Assembly (NCBI RefSeq): GCF_006874475.1
Contig: NZ_VIRM01000074.1
Location: 1-33,269 of the forward strand
Source of the DNA: Microbispora hainanensis
GTDB lineage: Bacteria > Actinomycetota > Actinomycetes > Streptosporangiales > Streptosporangiaceae
Length of the DNA: 33,269 bases
Direction: 5' to 3'
Part shown: positions 15,222-22,292 of the stretch, piece by piece
How positions within the stretch are numbered: position 1 is the stretch's first letter
Layout: each line of letters opens with the position of its first letter
Position numbers and translations under genes: made by a program
Notes under the pieces: model-generated
Databases searched by the model: none
Told to the model about the DNA's origin: nothing
Seen by the model: the letters and a program-made list of their open reading frames with translations, nothing else

Positions 15222-15652
15222 GATGGCGTGTTGCCCTTGCTGGCGGCGATGCCGCTAGTCCGCCGTCATGAGGCGCGCGGCGCCGTGAAACTGCTGCTGA
15301 AGCGCATCGTGGACTGGCGCGCCGTCCCCCGTCTCGGCTGGTATGTGCTTGCGATCACCCTGCCGCCGGGTGTGATGGCCGCCTCCTACGCGGTGATGGT
15401 CCTGCTGGGCCGGTCACTGCCCGAGCCGCGGTTCGCGGTGGTCGAGGTCGCGCTGCTGTTCGGCGTGTTCCTCATCGCTGCCGTCTGCGAGGAGGCGTGC
15501 TCGCCGCGGTCGTCCGCCATGCCGCCTCGAACGTCGGCTGGTCCCTCTTCCCCGACCACGGGTCGCACTACGATCTGGTCGTAGCGGGAGGCGTCGCCAC
15601 CGCCGTGACCCTGCTGGTGATGACCGCATGGCCCGGGTCATCCTCCCAGTGA
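15222..15652 (+). pseudogene. CPBP-family membrane protease remnant
   Basis: The first part (to about 15495) reads VKLLLKRIVDWRAVPRLGWY, LAITLPPGVMAASYAVMVLL, then LFGVFLIAAVCEE, ending at the first glutamate pair of the CPBP (Abi/CAAX-protease-like) motif. The normal continuation with the second motif is deleted. A shifted frame then gives the C-terminal end: HAASNVGWSLFPDHGSHYD and a last helix finishing at TGA 15652. So an internal deletion of roughly the central catalytic core plus a frameshift destroyed the gene. The N-terminal helix is also missing. It is the last of the decayed genes in this stretch. Confidence 0.65.
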
Positions 15653-15724
15653 CGCCGCGCTCACACCAGGCGTGCTCCCATCAGGCTTCGATTCAGGCAG
15701 AACTGGGAGCGACGCCGGACGTCG

Positions 15725-16039
15725 TCAACGTCCATGAGTGGAGCAGGACGCGGCCACATGGGCCACCACCGGCTCGCCGTGAACGGCCCGTCGGAACGCC
15801 TCACGGGCAGTTGCGCGTATGTGTTCCGGGCATGAGGAGGCGGTGGGGCGGATGGACACGTAGACGTGCACCATGCCGTCGACGTCCACTAGGCGTACGT
15901 CGTCCACCACGTCGGTGAACGCCTGCTGCAGGGCCTCCCGCACGGCGAGCCGTGCGATCGGACCCGTGGCCTCGTCTCGGTCCTTTCTGCCGTCCTGCCG
16001 CCGGGGGATCGGATGGGCTTCTGTGCTCGGAATCGTCAT
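15725..16039 (-). CDS. Small hypothetical protein downstream of pflA
   Basis: I do not recognise this 104-residue protein. After a basic, polar first 25 residues it shows a helix (GPIARLAVREALQQAFTDVV), two strands (DVRLVDVDGMVHVYVSIRPT) and another helix (PEHIRATAREAFRRAVHG), ending with a polar tail. This alpha-beta-beta-alpha order could be a small ferredoxin-like domain. There is no signal peptide or membrane segment. ATG 16039 has only a weak GGACGG ribosome-binding site. It lies 90 bp after pflA on the same strand, with a good DosR-type site in that gap 36-49 bp before its ATG, which argues that it is a real, separately controlled member of the island. It is otherwise possible that it is spurious. 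Confidence 0.5.
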   Translation of the reverse strand: MTIPSTEAHPIPRRQDGRKDRDEATGPIARLAVREALQQAFTDVVDDVRLVDVDGMVHVYVSIRPTASSCPEHIRATAREAFRRAVHGEPVVAHVAASCSTHGR

Positions 16040-16074
16040 GACCCAACCGTCCCGCCGACCGCCCTGCGCGGGGA

Positions 16075-16088
16075 GGGCCGAAGGTCCC
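16075..16088. promoter_or_regulatory. Putative DosR-type box before the small hypothetical gene
   Basis: GGGCCGAAGGTCCC matches RGGACCWWGGTCCY at 12 of 14 positions, with a perfect right half. It lies in the 90-bp gap between pflA and the 104-residue protein, 36-49 bp before the latter's ATG. Confidence 0.45.
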
Positions 16089-16129
16089 CGGTCCCCGCGA
16101 CGGTCGTCGCTTCCGACACCCAGGCTTGG

Positions 16130-16915
16130 TCAGACGCTGTGGACGCCGTGAGCGGCGAACTGGGCGTGCACGCGTTCCAGCAGGGCCCGGTCCGGGGGCT
16201 TGACGTCGGCCAGAGGGAAGGTGAGCCCGAGCCGGGCGTATTTGCCAGCGGCCATGCGGTGGAAGGGCAGCACGTCGACCCGCTCGACGTTGCCGAGCGT
16301 GGCGACGAACCGGGCCAGCCCTTCGACGTTCTCGATGTCGTCGGTGTGGCCGGGGACCAGGACGAACCGCACCCAGACCAGGCGGCCCAGGTTCGCGAGC
16401 CTACGGGCAAAGCGCAGGGTCGGCTCCAGGCTTCCTCCCGTCAGTCGGCGGTAGCCCTCGGGGTCGGACGACTTGATGTCGAGCAGCACGAGGTCGGTGC
16501 CGGCCAGCAGCGCGTCGCTCGCCCGGTCGCCGAGGAAGCCGGAGGTGTCCAGTGCGGTGTGCAGGCCGCTGTCGTGGCACCGGCGCAGCAACTCGCCAGT
16601 GAAGCGGGGCTGCAGCAGCGGCTCGCCGCCGCTGACCGTCACCCCGCCGCCGGCGACCGAGATGAACCGCCGGTAGCGGTCCACCTCGGTCATGACCTCG
16701 TCCACCGTGACCCGGCGGCCGTCGCGCATGCGCCAGGTCTCCGGGTTGTGGCAGTACAGGCAGCGCAGCGGGCAGCCGCAGGTGAACACCACGAAGCGGG
16801 TACCGGGACCGTCCACCCCGACCGACAGGTCCCACGACTCGATGACGCCGGAGCCGGCCGCCGACTCGGCCTGGCAAAGCTCGGCGGCGGCGTCCCGCAG
16901 CAGGGGCTCGCGCAT
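16130..16915 (-). CDS. pflA: Pyruvate formate-lyase activating enzyme
   Basis: This 261-residue radical-SAM enzyme installs the glycyl radical on PflB using S-adenosylmethionine and an electron. The [4Fe-4S]-binding CX3CX2C motif is complete: C48, C52 and C55 in CPLRCLYCHNPETW. VTVSGGEPLLQP is the SAM-binding GGE motif, DTSGFLGDRASD and LLDIKSSDPEGYR are typical of PflA, and VRFVLVPGHTDD follows. ATG 16915 overlaps the pflB stop codon in TGATG, indicating translational coupling; GTG 16918 would add one residue. Length is normal. The two genes form an operon read on the minus strand. Confidence 0.95.
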   Translation of the reverse strand: MREPLLRDAAAELCQAESAAGSGVIESWDLSVGVDGPGTRFVVFTCGCPLRCLYCHNPETWRMRDGRRVTVDEVMTEVDRYRRFISVAGGGVTVSGGEPLLQPRFTGELLRRCHDSGLHTALDTSGFLGDRASDALLAGTDLVLLDIKSSDPEGYRRLTGGSLEPTLRFARRLANLGRLVWVRFVLVPGHTDDIENVEGLARFVATLGNVERVDVLPFHRMAAGKYARLGLTFPLADVKPPDRALLERVHAQFAAHGVHSV

Positions 16916-19176
16916 CACAGCCGCCCGTGGAAGGTGCGGTCGATGACGTCCTGCTGCTGTTCGCGGGTGAGCCGGACGAAGTTCACGGCGTAGCCGGAGA
17001 CCCGGATGGTGAGCTGGGGGTACTTCTCGGGGTGGTCCATCGCGTCGATCAGCGTGGCCCGGTCGAGCACGTTGACGTTCATGTGGAAGCCGCCCGCGTC
17101 GAAGTAGCCGTCGAGCACGCCCACCAGGTCGGTCACCCGGTCCTCGGCCGTGCGGCCCAGCCCGTCCGGGGTGACCGTGCTGGTCAGCGAGATGCCGTCC
17201 CGTGCCTGTTCGTAGGGGAGCTTGGCCACCGACAGCGCCGAGGCGACCAGGCCGTGCCGGTCACGCCCGTTCATCGGGTTGGCGCCGGGGGCGAACGGCG
17301 TGCCGGCCCTGCGCCCGTCGGGCGTGTTGCCGGTGTGCTTGCCGTACACCACGTTGGAGGTGATGGTGAGCACCGACTGGGTGTGCTCGGCGCCCCGGTA
17401 GGACGGGTGGCGGCGGATCTTGTCCATGAACGACCTGACCAGGTCCACGGCGATCGCGTCGGCACGGTCGTCGTTGTTGCCGTACGCCGGGTAGTCGCCC
17501 TCGACCACGTAGTCCACGGCCAGCCCGCTCTCGTCACGCAGCACCCGGACGGTCGCGTGCTTGACGGCCGACAGGCTGTCGGCGGCCACCGACAGGCCCG
17601 CGATGCCGCAGGCGAGCGTGCGCTTGACGGGGTAGTCGTGCAGCGCCATCTCGATGCGCTCGTAGGCGTACTTGTCGTGCATGTAGTGGATGACGTTCAG
17701 CGCGTCCACGTACGTCTTCGCCAGCCAGTCCATCATCCGGTCGAACGCCGCCGCCACCTCCTCGTAGTCGAGCACGTCGCCGGTCAGCGCCGGGTAGGCG
17801 GGGCCGACCTGCTCGCCGCTGATCTCGTCCCGCCCGCCGTTGACGGCGTACAGCAGGGCCTTGGCGAGGTTGACCCGGGCGCCGAAGAACTGCATCTGCT
17901 TCCCGACGGGAGCGGCGGACACGCAGCAGGCGATGGCGGTGTCGTCGCCGTACGCCGGCCGCATCAGCTCGTCGCTCTCGTACTGGATCGAGCTGGTCTC
18001 GATGGACAGCCGGGCACAGAACCGCTTGAACGGCTCGGGCAGCCGGGGCGACCAGAACACCGTGAGGTTCGGCTCCGGGGCCGGGCCGAGGTTGCGCAGC
18101 GTCTGCAGGTAGCGGTAGCTGGTGCGGGTAACCAACGGCCTGCCGTCGGCGCCGACGCCGCCGATCGACTCGGTCACCCAGGTCGGGTCGCCCGAGAACA
18201 GCTGGTCGTACTCGGGGGTGCGCAGGAAGCGGACGATGCGCAGCTTGATGACGAAATCGTCGACGAGCTCCTGGGCCTGCTGCTCGGTGAGCCGGCCCTC
18301 GGCGAGGTCCCGCTCCAAGTAGACGTCCACGAAGGTGGAGGTGCGGCCCAGCGACATCGCCGCGCCGTTCTGTTCCTTGACGGCGGCGAGGTAGGCGAAG
18401 TACAGCCACTGGACGGCCTCGCGTGCCGTGCCGGCCGGGTGGGAGACGTCGTAACCGTAGGAGGCGGCCATCCGCTTGAGCTCGTCCAGCGCGCGGAGCT
18501 GCTCGGCGAGTTCCTCCCGGTCGCGGATGACCGCGTCCGTGGAGAAGTTCCCGTCGAGCGACCGCAGTTCGGCCCGCTTGGCCTCGATCAGCCGGTCCAC
18601 GCCGTACAGCGCCACGCGCCGGTAGTCGCCGAGGATGCGGCCCCGGCCGTACGCGTCGGGCAGCCCGGTGATGATCCCCGCGCGGCGGGCCGCCCGGATC
18701 TCGGGAGTGTAGGCGTCGAAGACGCCGTCGTTGTGCGTCTTGCGATACTTCGTGAAGATCTCCTGCACTCGGGGGTCGAGCGTGTAGCCGTAGGCTGCCA
18801 GGCCGTTCTCGACCATCCGCAGCCCGCCCGCCGGCATGATCGCCCGCTTCAGCGGAGCGTCGGTCTGCAGGCCGACGATGAGCTCACGTCCGGAGTCGAT
18901 GTAGCCGGGCCGGTGCGAGGTGATCGAGGAAGGCGTAGCGGTGTCCACGTCGTACACGCCGCGCCGCCGCTCCTCTCCGAACAGGTCCGACACCTCCGTC
19001 CACACCGCGCGAGTCCGCTCGGTGGGGCCTGCCAAGAACGACTCGTCGCCCTCGTGCGGCGTGTAGTTGGCCTGGATGAAGTCGCGCACGTCCACCTGCC
19101 TGCGCCAGGTCGTGCCGCGGAAACCGCGCCACGCCACGTCCTCGGCAGCCTGTTCCCGGACCGCTGTGACCGTCAT
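16915..19176 (-). CDS. pflB: Formate C-acetyltransferase (pyruvate formate-lyase)
   Basis: This 753-residue enzyme splits pyruvate with CoA into acetyl-CoA and formate without making NADH. The adjacent active-site cysteines are C417 and C418 in DDTAIACCVSAAPVG, and the glycyl-radical site is G728 in IRVSGYAVNFVRLT near the C-terminus. FYRKTHN-like FTKYRKTHNDGVFDAYTPE, GIITGLPDAYGRGRI and GYFDAGGFHMNVNVL are family landmarks. It is a true PflB by length and motif, not a diol dehydratase. ATG 19176 has GAAGGGGG at good spacing. A DosR-type box is 81-94 bp upstream. It is oxygen-labile in its active form, so expression only makes sense in micro-oxic or anoxic conditions. No frameshift. Confidence 0.97.
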   Translation of the reverse strand: MTVTAVREQAAEDVAWRGFRGTTWRRQVDVRDFIQANYTPHEGDESFLAGPTERTRAVWTEVSDLFGEERRRGVYDVDTATPSSITSHRPGYIDSGRELIVGLQTDAPLKRAIMPAGGLRMVENGLAAYGYTLDPRVQEIFTKYRKTHNDGVFDAYTPEIRAARRAGIITGLPDAYGRGRILGDYRRVALYGVDRLIEAKRAELRSLDGNFSTDAVIRDREELAEQLRALDELKRMAASYGYDVSHPAGTAREAVQWLYFAYLAAVKEQNGAAMSLGRTSTFVDVYLERDLAEGRLTEQQAQELVDDFVIKLRIVRFLRTPEYDQLFSGDPTWVTESIGGVGADGRPLVTRTSYRYLQTLRNLGPAPEPNLTVFWSPRLPEPFKRFCARLSIETSSIQYESDELMRPAYGDDTAIACCVSAAPVGKQMQFFGARVNLAKALLYAVNGGRDEISGEQVGPAYPALTGDVLDYEEVAAAFDRMMDWLAKTYVDALNVIHYMHDKYAYERIEMALHDYPVKRTLACGIAGLSVAADSLSAVKHATVRVLRDESGLAVDYVVEGDYPAYGNNDDRADAIAVDLVRSFMDKIRRHPSYRGAEHTQSVLTITSNVVYGKHTGNTPDGRRAGTPFAPGANPMNGRDRHGLVASALSVAKLPYEQARDGISLTSTVTPDGLGRTAEDRVTDLVGVLDGYFDAGGFHMNVNVLDRATLIDAMDHPEKYPQLTIRVSGYAVNFVRLTREQQQDVIDRTFHGRL

Positions 19177-19256
19177 CGGTACCCCCTTCGTCGGTGTCCG
19201 CTTCCACTCTCACGCGCCGCGCCGTTCGGCTCCGCGCGCGGAGGTCATCGATCATC

Positions 19257-19270
19257 GGGACCAAAGTCAT
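19257..19270. promoter_or_regulatory. Putative DosR-type box before pflBA
   Basis: GGGACCAAAGTCAT matches RGGACCWWGGTCCY at 12 of 14 positions and also fits the mycobacterial GGGACTWWAGTCCC form well. It is 81-94 bp before the pflB ATG and faces no other gene start. Confidence 0.58.
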
Positions 19271-19302
19271 CGGCGATGTGCGGGCCGGAGGGGCAACGGG
19301 AA

Positions 19303-19331
19303 CGGGCGGGGAGCGCATGGCTCCCCGCCCG
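19303..19331 (-). terminator. Perfect 12-bp hairpin after hsp20
   Basis: CGGGCGGGGAGC (19303-19314) and GCTCCCCGCCCG (19320-19331) pair perfectly around a GCATG loop, about 42 bp past the hsp20 stop codon on the minus strand and upstream of the pflB promoter. It lacks a U-tract. It probably separates hsp20 from pflBA transcription. Confidence 0.6.
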
Positions 19332-19372
19332 CCTCGTACGGCCTCGGTGGTGTGCGAGGGCTTGCCTCGCGG

Positions 19373-19795
19373 TCAGTGCTGAACGACGATCCTGCGGTCG
19401 GCCGTTTTGTGCTCCTCCTCCAGGCCGACCGTGACCTCCAGGACTCCGTCTCGGTAGACGGCCGTCACGTCCTCTTCCCTGGCCGTCGGGGGAAGCGTGA
19501 CCGAGCGGGAGAACGCGCCGTAGGTGATTTCGGAGCGGCGCGGTTCCTTGGTGTCCTTGGCCTCCTTGGTCTTCTCGGCCCGGATGTGGAGCACGCCGTG
19601 CGTGACGGTGACCTCCAGATCCTTGTCGGGGTCGATGCCGGGCAGTTCCGCCCGCAGGACGTACCGGCCGTCCGCGACGAAGTCCTCCACTCGGATGATC
19701 TGGCCGAACGGCCGGAATCCGTAGACCGGGCTCTCCAGCAGCTCCAGCAGTTCCGGGAAGAGGAGCCGGCCCGGACTCCGCTCCATCAGGGTCAT
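19373..19795 (-). CDS. Hsp20/alpha-crystallin small heat-shock protein
   Basis: This 140-residue chaperone has a short N-terminal arm (RLLFPELLELLESPVYGF), then an alpha-crystallin domain from about residue 32 to 130: IRVEDFVADGRYVLRAELPG, GVLHIRAEKTKE, RSEITYGAFSRSVTLPP and the hallmark YRDGVLEVTVGL, with a short VVQH tail. It is of the HspX/Acr type (class A IbpA-like length), which in mycobacteria is the signature dormancy protein. ATG 19795 is fixed by AAGGAGG 7 bp upstream. It is divergent from the second universal stress protein gene; their 204-bp intergenic region holds DosR-type half-sites. Confidence 0.93.
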   Translation of the reverse strand: MTLMERSPGRLLFPELLELLESPVYGFRPFGQIIRVEDFVADGRYVLRAELPGIDPDKDLEVTVTHGVLHIRAEKTKEAKDTKEPRRSEITYGAFSRSVTLPPTAREEDVTAVYRDGVLEVTVGLEEEHKTADRRIVVQH

Positions 19796-19909
19796 CGTGA
19801 CCTCCTTGTCTCGATGCCGACGCACCAAGCACACACCTGCTACGGCCTACAGGGCAGAGCAGAACGTCCCAGCCGAAGGGCCTCACACCACCGATCGCCC
19901 TCGGGTCAT

Positions 19910-19938
19910 AGGTCTTGGCCCGGCGGGACCTTCAGCGC
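19910..19938. promoter_or_regulatory. DosR-type half-sites between hsp20 and the second usp gene
   Basis: GGGACCTTCAGCGC at 19925-19938 has a perfect left half (10 of 14 overall), 62-75 bp before the universal stress protein ATG. An adjacent AGGTCTTGGCCCG at 19910-19922 is a weaker inverted half-site about 115-127 bp before hsp20. Neither is convincing alone; position and pairing are the support. Confidence 0.35.
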
Positions 19939-19999
19939 TGCAAACCCCGGCTGGACAAGGTGTCCCATGTATGGAGCATGCGAAATGAAGGAGAACAAC

Positions 20000-20851
20000 A
20001 TGATCCTGGTAGGCGTCGACGGTTCGCATGCCGCGCTGGAAGCCGCCGCATGGGCGGCCCGGGAAGCCGATCTGCGTGGCGTCCCGCTCCGGGTGGCCAA
20101 CGCCATCCCGGCCTGGGCCGCCTCCGGCACTGGCCGGGGCCGGTACGCGAAGGTCGCGGCCTGGATGCGCGACGGCGCCGCCGCCGCGCTGGCCGCCGCC
20201 CTGGAACGGGTCCGCGCGGAGGCGCCCCGGATTACGGTGGACACCGCGATCCTGGCCGGCGACCCGCGCCCGGCGCTCATCGAGGCATCCACAGGGGCGG
20301 ATCTGCTGGTCATCGGCAACCACGGCTTGGGTGGGTTCCGCGGACTGCTGCTCGGCTCGGTCGCGTACGGCGTGGCTGGGCGGGCCCCATGCGACGTGGT
20401 CGTGGTGCGAGAGCCTTCCGAGGCCCCGCGAGGAGAGGTGGTCGCGGGCATCGACGGATCACCCGCCTCCGCGCGCGTGCTCGACTTCGCCTTCGCCGAG
20501 GCGGCGCTGCGCGGTGCCGGCCTGCGGGTCGTGCACGCCTACAGCCCACTGGACGCGGGCCGCGGCTTAGCGCCGGTGCCCGACGACTTCGACGACGAAA
20601 AGACGCAGGTGCGGATGGTCGCCGAGGCCCTCGCCGGACGGCGGGAGCTGTACCCGGACCTGCAGGTCACCGAGTGGGTCGTCCGATGTCACCCCGTGGA
20701 GGCGCTGCTGCAGGCGATGCAGGGCGCGGACTTGCTGGTCGTCGGCTCTCACGGCCACGGGGAGTTCAGCGGTCTGCTCCTCGGGTCGGTCAGCCAGGCC
20801 TTACTCCACTACGCGACGGTTCCCCTGGCCGTTGTCCGCGCCAACCGATGA
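20000..20851 (+). CDS. Tandem-domain universal stress protein
   Basis: This 283-residue protein has two UspA domains: MILVGVDGSHAALEAAAWAA through GNHGLGGFRGLLLGSVAYG (about 1-140), and GEVVAGIDGSPASARVLDFA through GSHGHGEFSGLLLGSVSQ (about 147-283). Both nucleotide-binding loops are intact. It is a paralogue of the protein at 12.5 kb but clearly diverged in the region between motifs. ATG 20000 is chosen for AAGGAG about 7 bp upstream and direct start of the UspA strand; ATG 19985 would add five residues that overlap that ribosome-binding site. Divergent from hsp20. Confidence 0.93.
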   Translation: MILVGVDGSHAALEAAAWAAREADLRGVPLRVANAIPAWAASGTGRGRYAKVAAWMRDGAAAALAAALERVRAEAPRITVDTAILAGDPRPALIEASTGADLLVIGNHGLGGFRGLLLGSVAYGVAGRAPCDVVVVREPSEAPRGEVVAGIDGSPASARVLDFAFAEAALRGAGLRVVHAYSPLDAGRGLAPVPDDFDDEKTQVRMVAEALAGRRELYPDLQVTEWVVRCHPVEALLQAMQGADLLVVGSHGHGEFSGLLLGSVSQALLHYATVPLAVVRANR

Positions 20852-20969
20852 GGCAGTGATTCCCTCCCCTGCCACATCACCTTGCGTACAACGCGCGATG
20901 CGCTCCTCGATCGCGACGTGTTATGTCCGAGATTCTCGGGTAACAAATGGTCTTCTGGGTAACGGCCGA

Positions 20970-20983
20970 AGGACCAAGGTCCC
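20970..20983. promoter_or_regulatory. Putative DosR-type box before narK-narGHJI
   Basis: AGGACCAAGGTCCC matches RGGACCWWGGTCCY at all 14 positions, the best site in the window. It is 67-80 bp before the narK ATG, and no other gene starts nearby. Confidence 0.68.
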
Positions 20984-21049
20984 TGACGTCCGCGCCGTCC
21001 CAACAGGAGTGTGAGGGTGCGGAAGATCCTCTCCCCCCGGAGGAACGGT

Positions 21050-22273
21050 ATGACAGTCGGCACAGCAGCCGCCGAGGAGACGCGAAAGGGTGGCCGGGCG
21101 GTCGCGTTGGTTCTGGCGACGGCGGGCTTCGCGGTCAATTTCTGGGCATGGGCGCTGCTCAGCCCGCTCAGCTCGACGTACAAGGAACTGCTCCGGCTGA
21201 CGCCCTTCCAGGCGTCGGTCCTGGTCGCGATCCCGGTCATCGTCGGGTCGCTGGGCCGGATCGTGTTCGGCGCGCTGACCGACCGGTACGGCGGACGGCT
21301 GATGTTCGCGGTGGCGAGCATGCTAGGCGTGGTCCCGGTGGTCTTCCTCGCCTTCGCCGGGAGCTATCCGGCGCTGCTGGCCGGGGGGTTCGTCCTGGGC
21401 CTGACGGGGGCCACCTTCGCGATCGGCGTGCCGTTCGTCAACGCCTGGTTCCCGCCGGAGCGCCGCGGGCTGGCTTTGGGGATCTTCGGGATGGGCAACA
21501 TCGGCACGGCGATCTCCGGCTTCGCCACTCCCTGGCTGGCGGACCGGTTCGGCCGGCCGGTGCCGTTCTTCGTGGTCGCGGTCGCGCTGGTGGTCGTCGG
21601 GCTGGCGTTCCTGGCGTTCGGCCGGGAGGCGCCCGGCACCCGTCGCGCGACCGAGCCGTTCCTCGCCAGGTTCCTGGCCGCGGGGCGGTTGCGCGTCACC
21701 CGGGAACTGGCCGCGATGTACGCGCTGACCTTCGGCGGGTTCGTGGCGTTCGGCGCCTACCTGCCGCTGTATCTGAAGGCGGTCTACGGGCTGTCCACGG
21801 CCGACGCGGCCGCACGGGCGGCCGGGTTCGTCGTGCTGGCCACGCTCGCCCGGCCGGTGGGCGGCTGGCTGGCGGACCGCTTCGGCGGCGAGATCGTGCT
21901 CTCCGGGGCGCTCGCCGTCGCGGTGGTGTGCGCGGTCGCCGTGTCGTTCGCTCCGCCGATGCCACTGGCGACGGCCGGCTTCCTGGCCATGGCGGCCTCG
22001 CTCGGCCTGGGCAACGGTGCGATCTTCGCGCTGCTCGGCCGGGCCGTGCCGGCGCACGCGATCGGCAGCGCGACCGGCGTGGTCGGCGCGGTCGGCGGTC
22101 TCGGCGGATTCCTGCCGCCGATCGTCATGGGTCTCATCTACCAGGCCACCGGTTCGTACGCCATCGGGCTCATGCTGCTGGCGGCCGTCGCCGCGGCGGC
22201 GCTGGTCTACTGCTGGTTCGTGCTGCGACCCGGCGCCCCCGAGCGGTCCGAACCGGCCCGTGACCTCGTGTGA
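21050..22273 (+). CDS. narK: NarK-type nitrate/nitrite transporter
   Basis: This 407-residue MFS protein has about 12 hydrophobic helices. Nitrate-family signatures are visible: FAVNFWAWALLSPLSSTYKE in helix 1, GRIVFGALTDRYGGR after helix 2, and the glycine-rich nitrate-signature-type stretches GIFGMGNIGTAISGFATPWL in helix 5 and GVVGAVGGLGGFLPPIVMG in helix 11. It imports nitrate and/or exports nitrite for the nitrate reductase encoded directly downstream; direction cannot be read from sequence. ATG 21050 has GGAGGAACGGT upstream and is preferred over the GTG at 21011. The 19-bp gap to narG indicates an operon. A perfect DosR-type box is about 70 bp upstream. Confidence 0.93.
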   Translation: MTVGTAAAEETRKGGRAVALVLATAGFAVNFWAWALLSPLSSTYKELLRLTPFQASVLVAIPVIVGSLGRIVFGALTDRYGGRLMFAVASMLGVVPVVFLAFAGSYPALLAGGFVLGLTGATFAIGVPFVNAWFPPERRGLALGIFGMGNIGTAISGFATPWLADRFGRPVPFFVVAVALVVVGLAFLAFGREAPGTRRATEPFLARFLAAGRLRVTRELAAMYALTFGGFVAFGAYLPLYLKAVYGLSTADAAARAAGFVVLATLARPVGGWLADRFGGEIVLSGALAVAVVCAVAVSFAPPMPLATAGFLAMAASLGLGNGAIFALLGRAVPAHAIGSATGVVGAVGGLGGFLPPIVMGLIYQATGSYAIGLMLLAAVAAAALVYCWFVLRPGAPERSEPARDLV

Positions 22274-22292
22274 CGTGAGGGAGAGGAAAGCG

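Noticed and set aside
16927..19434. 835-codon plus-strand open frame across pflB
   Set aside because: Antisense shadow of pflB; composition is low-complexity V/D/G/H/R with no family motif.
19067..19999. Long N-terminal extension of the second universal stress protein
   Set aside because: It runs antisense through hsp20; a Shine-Dalgarno and the UspA fold both start at 20000.
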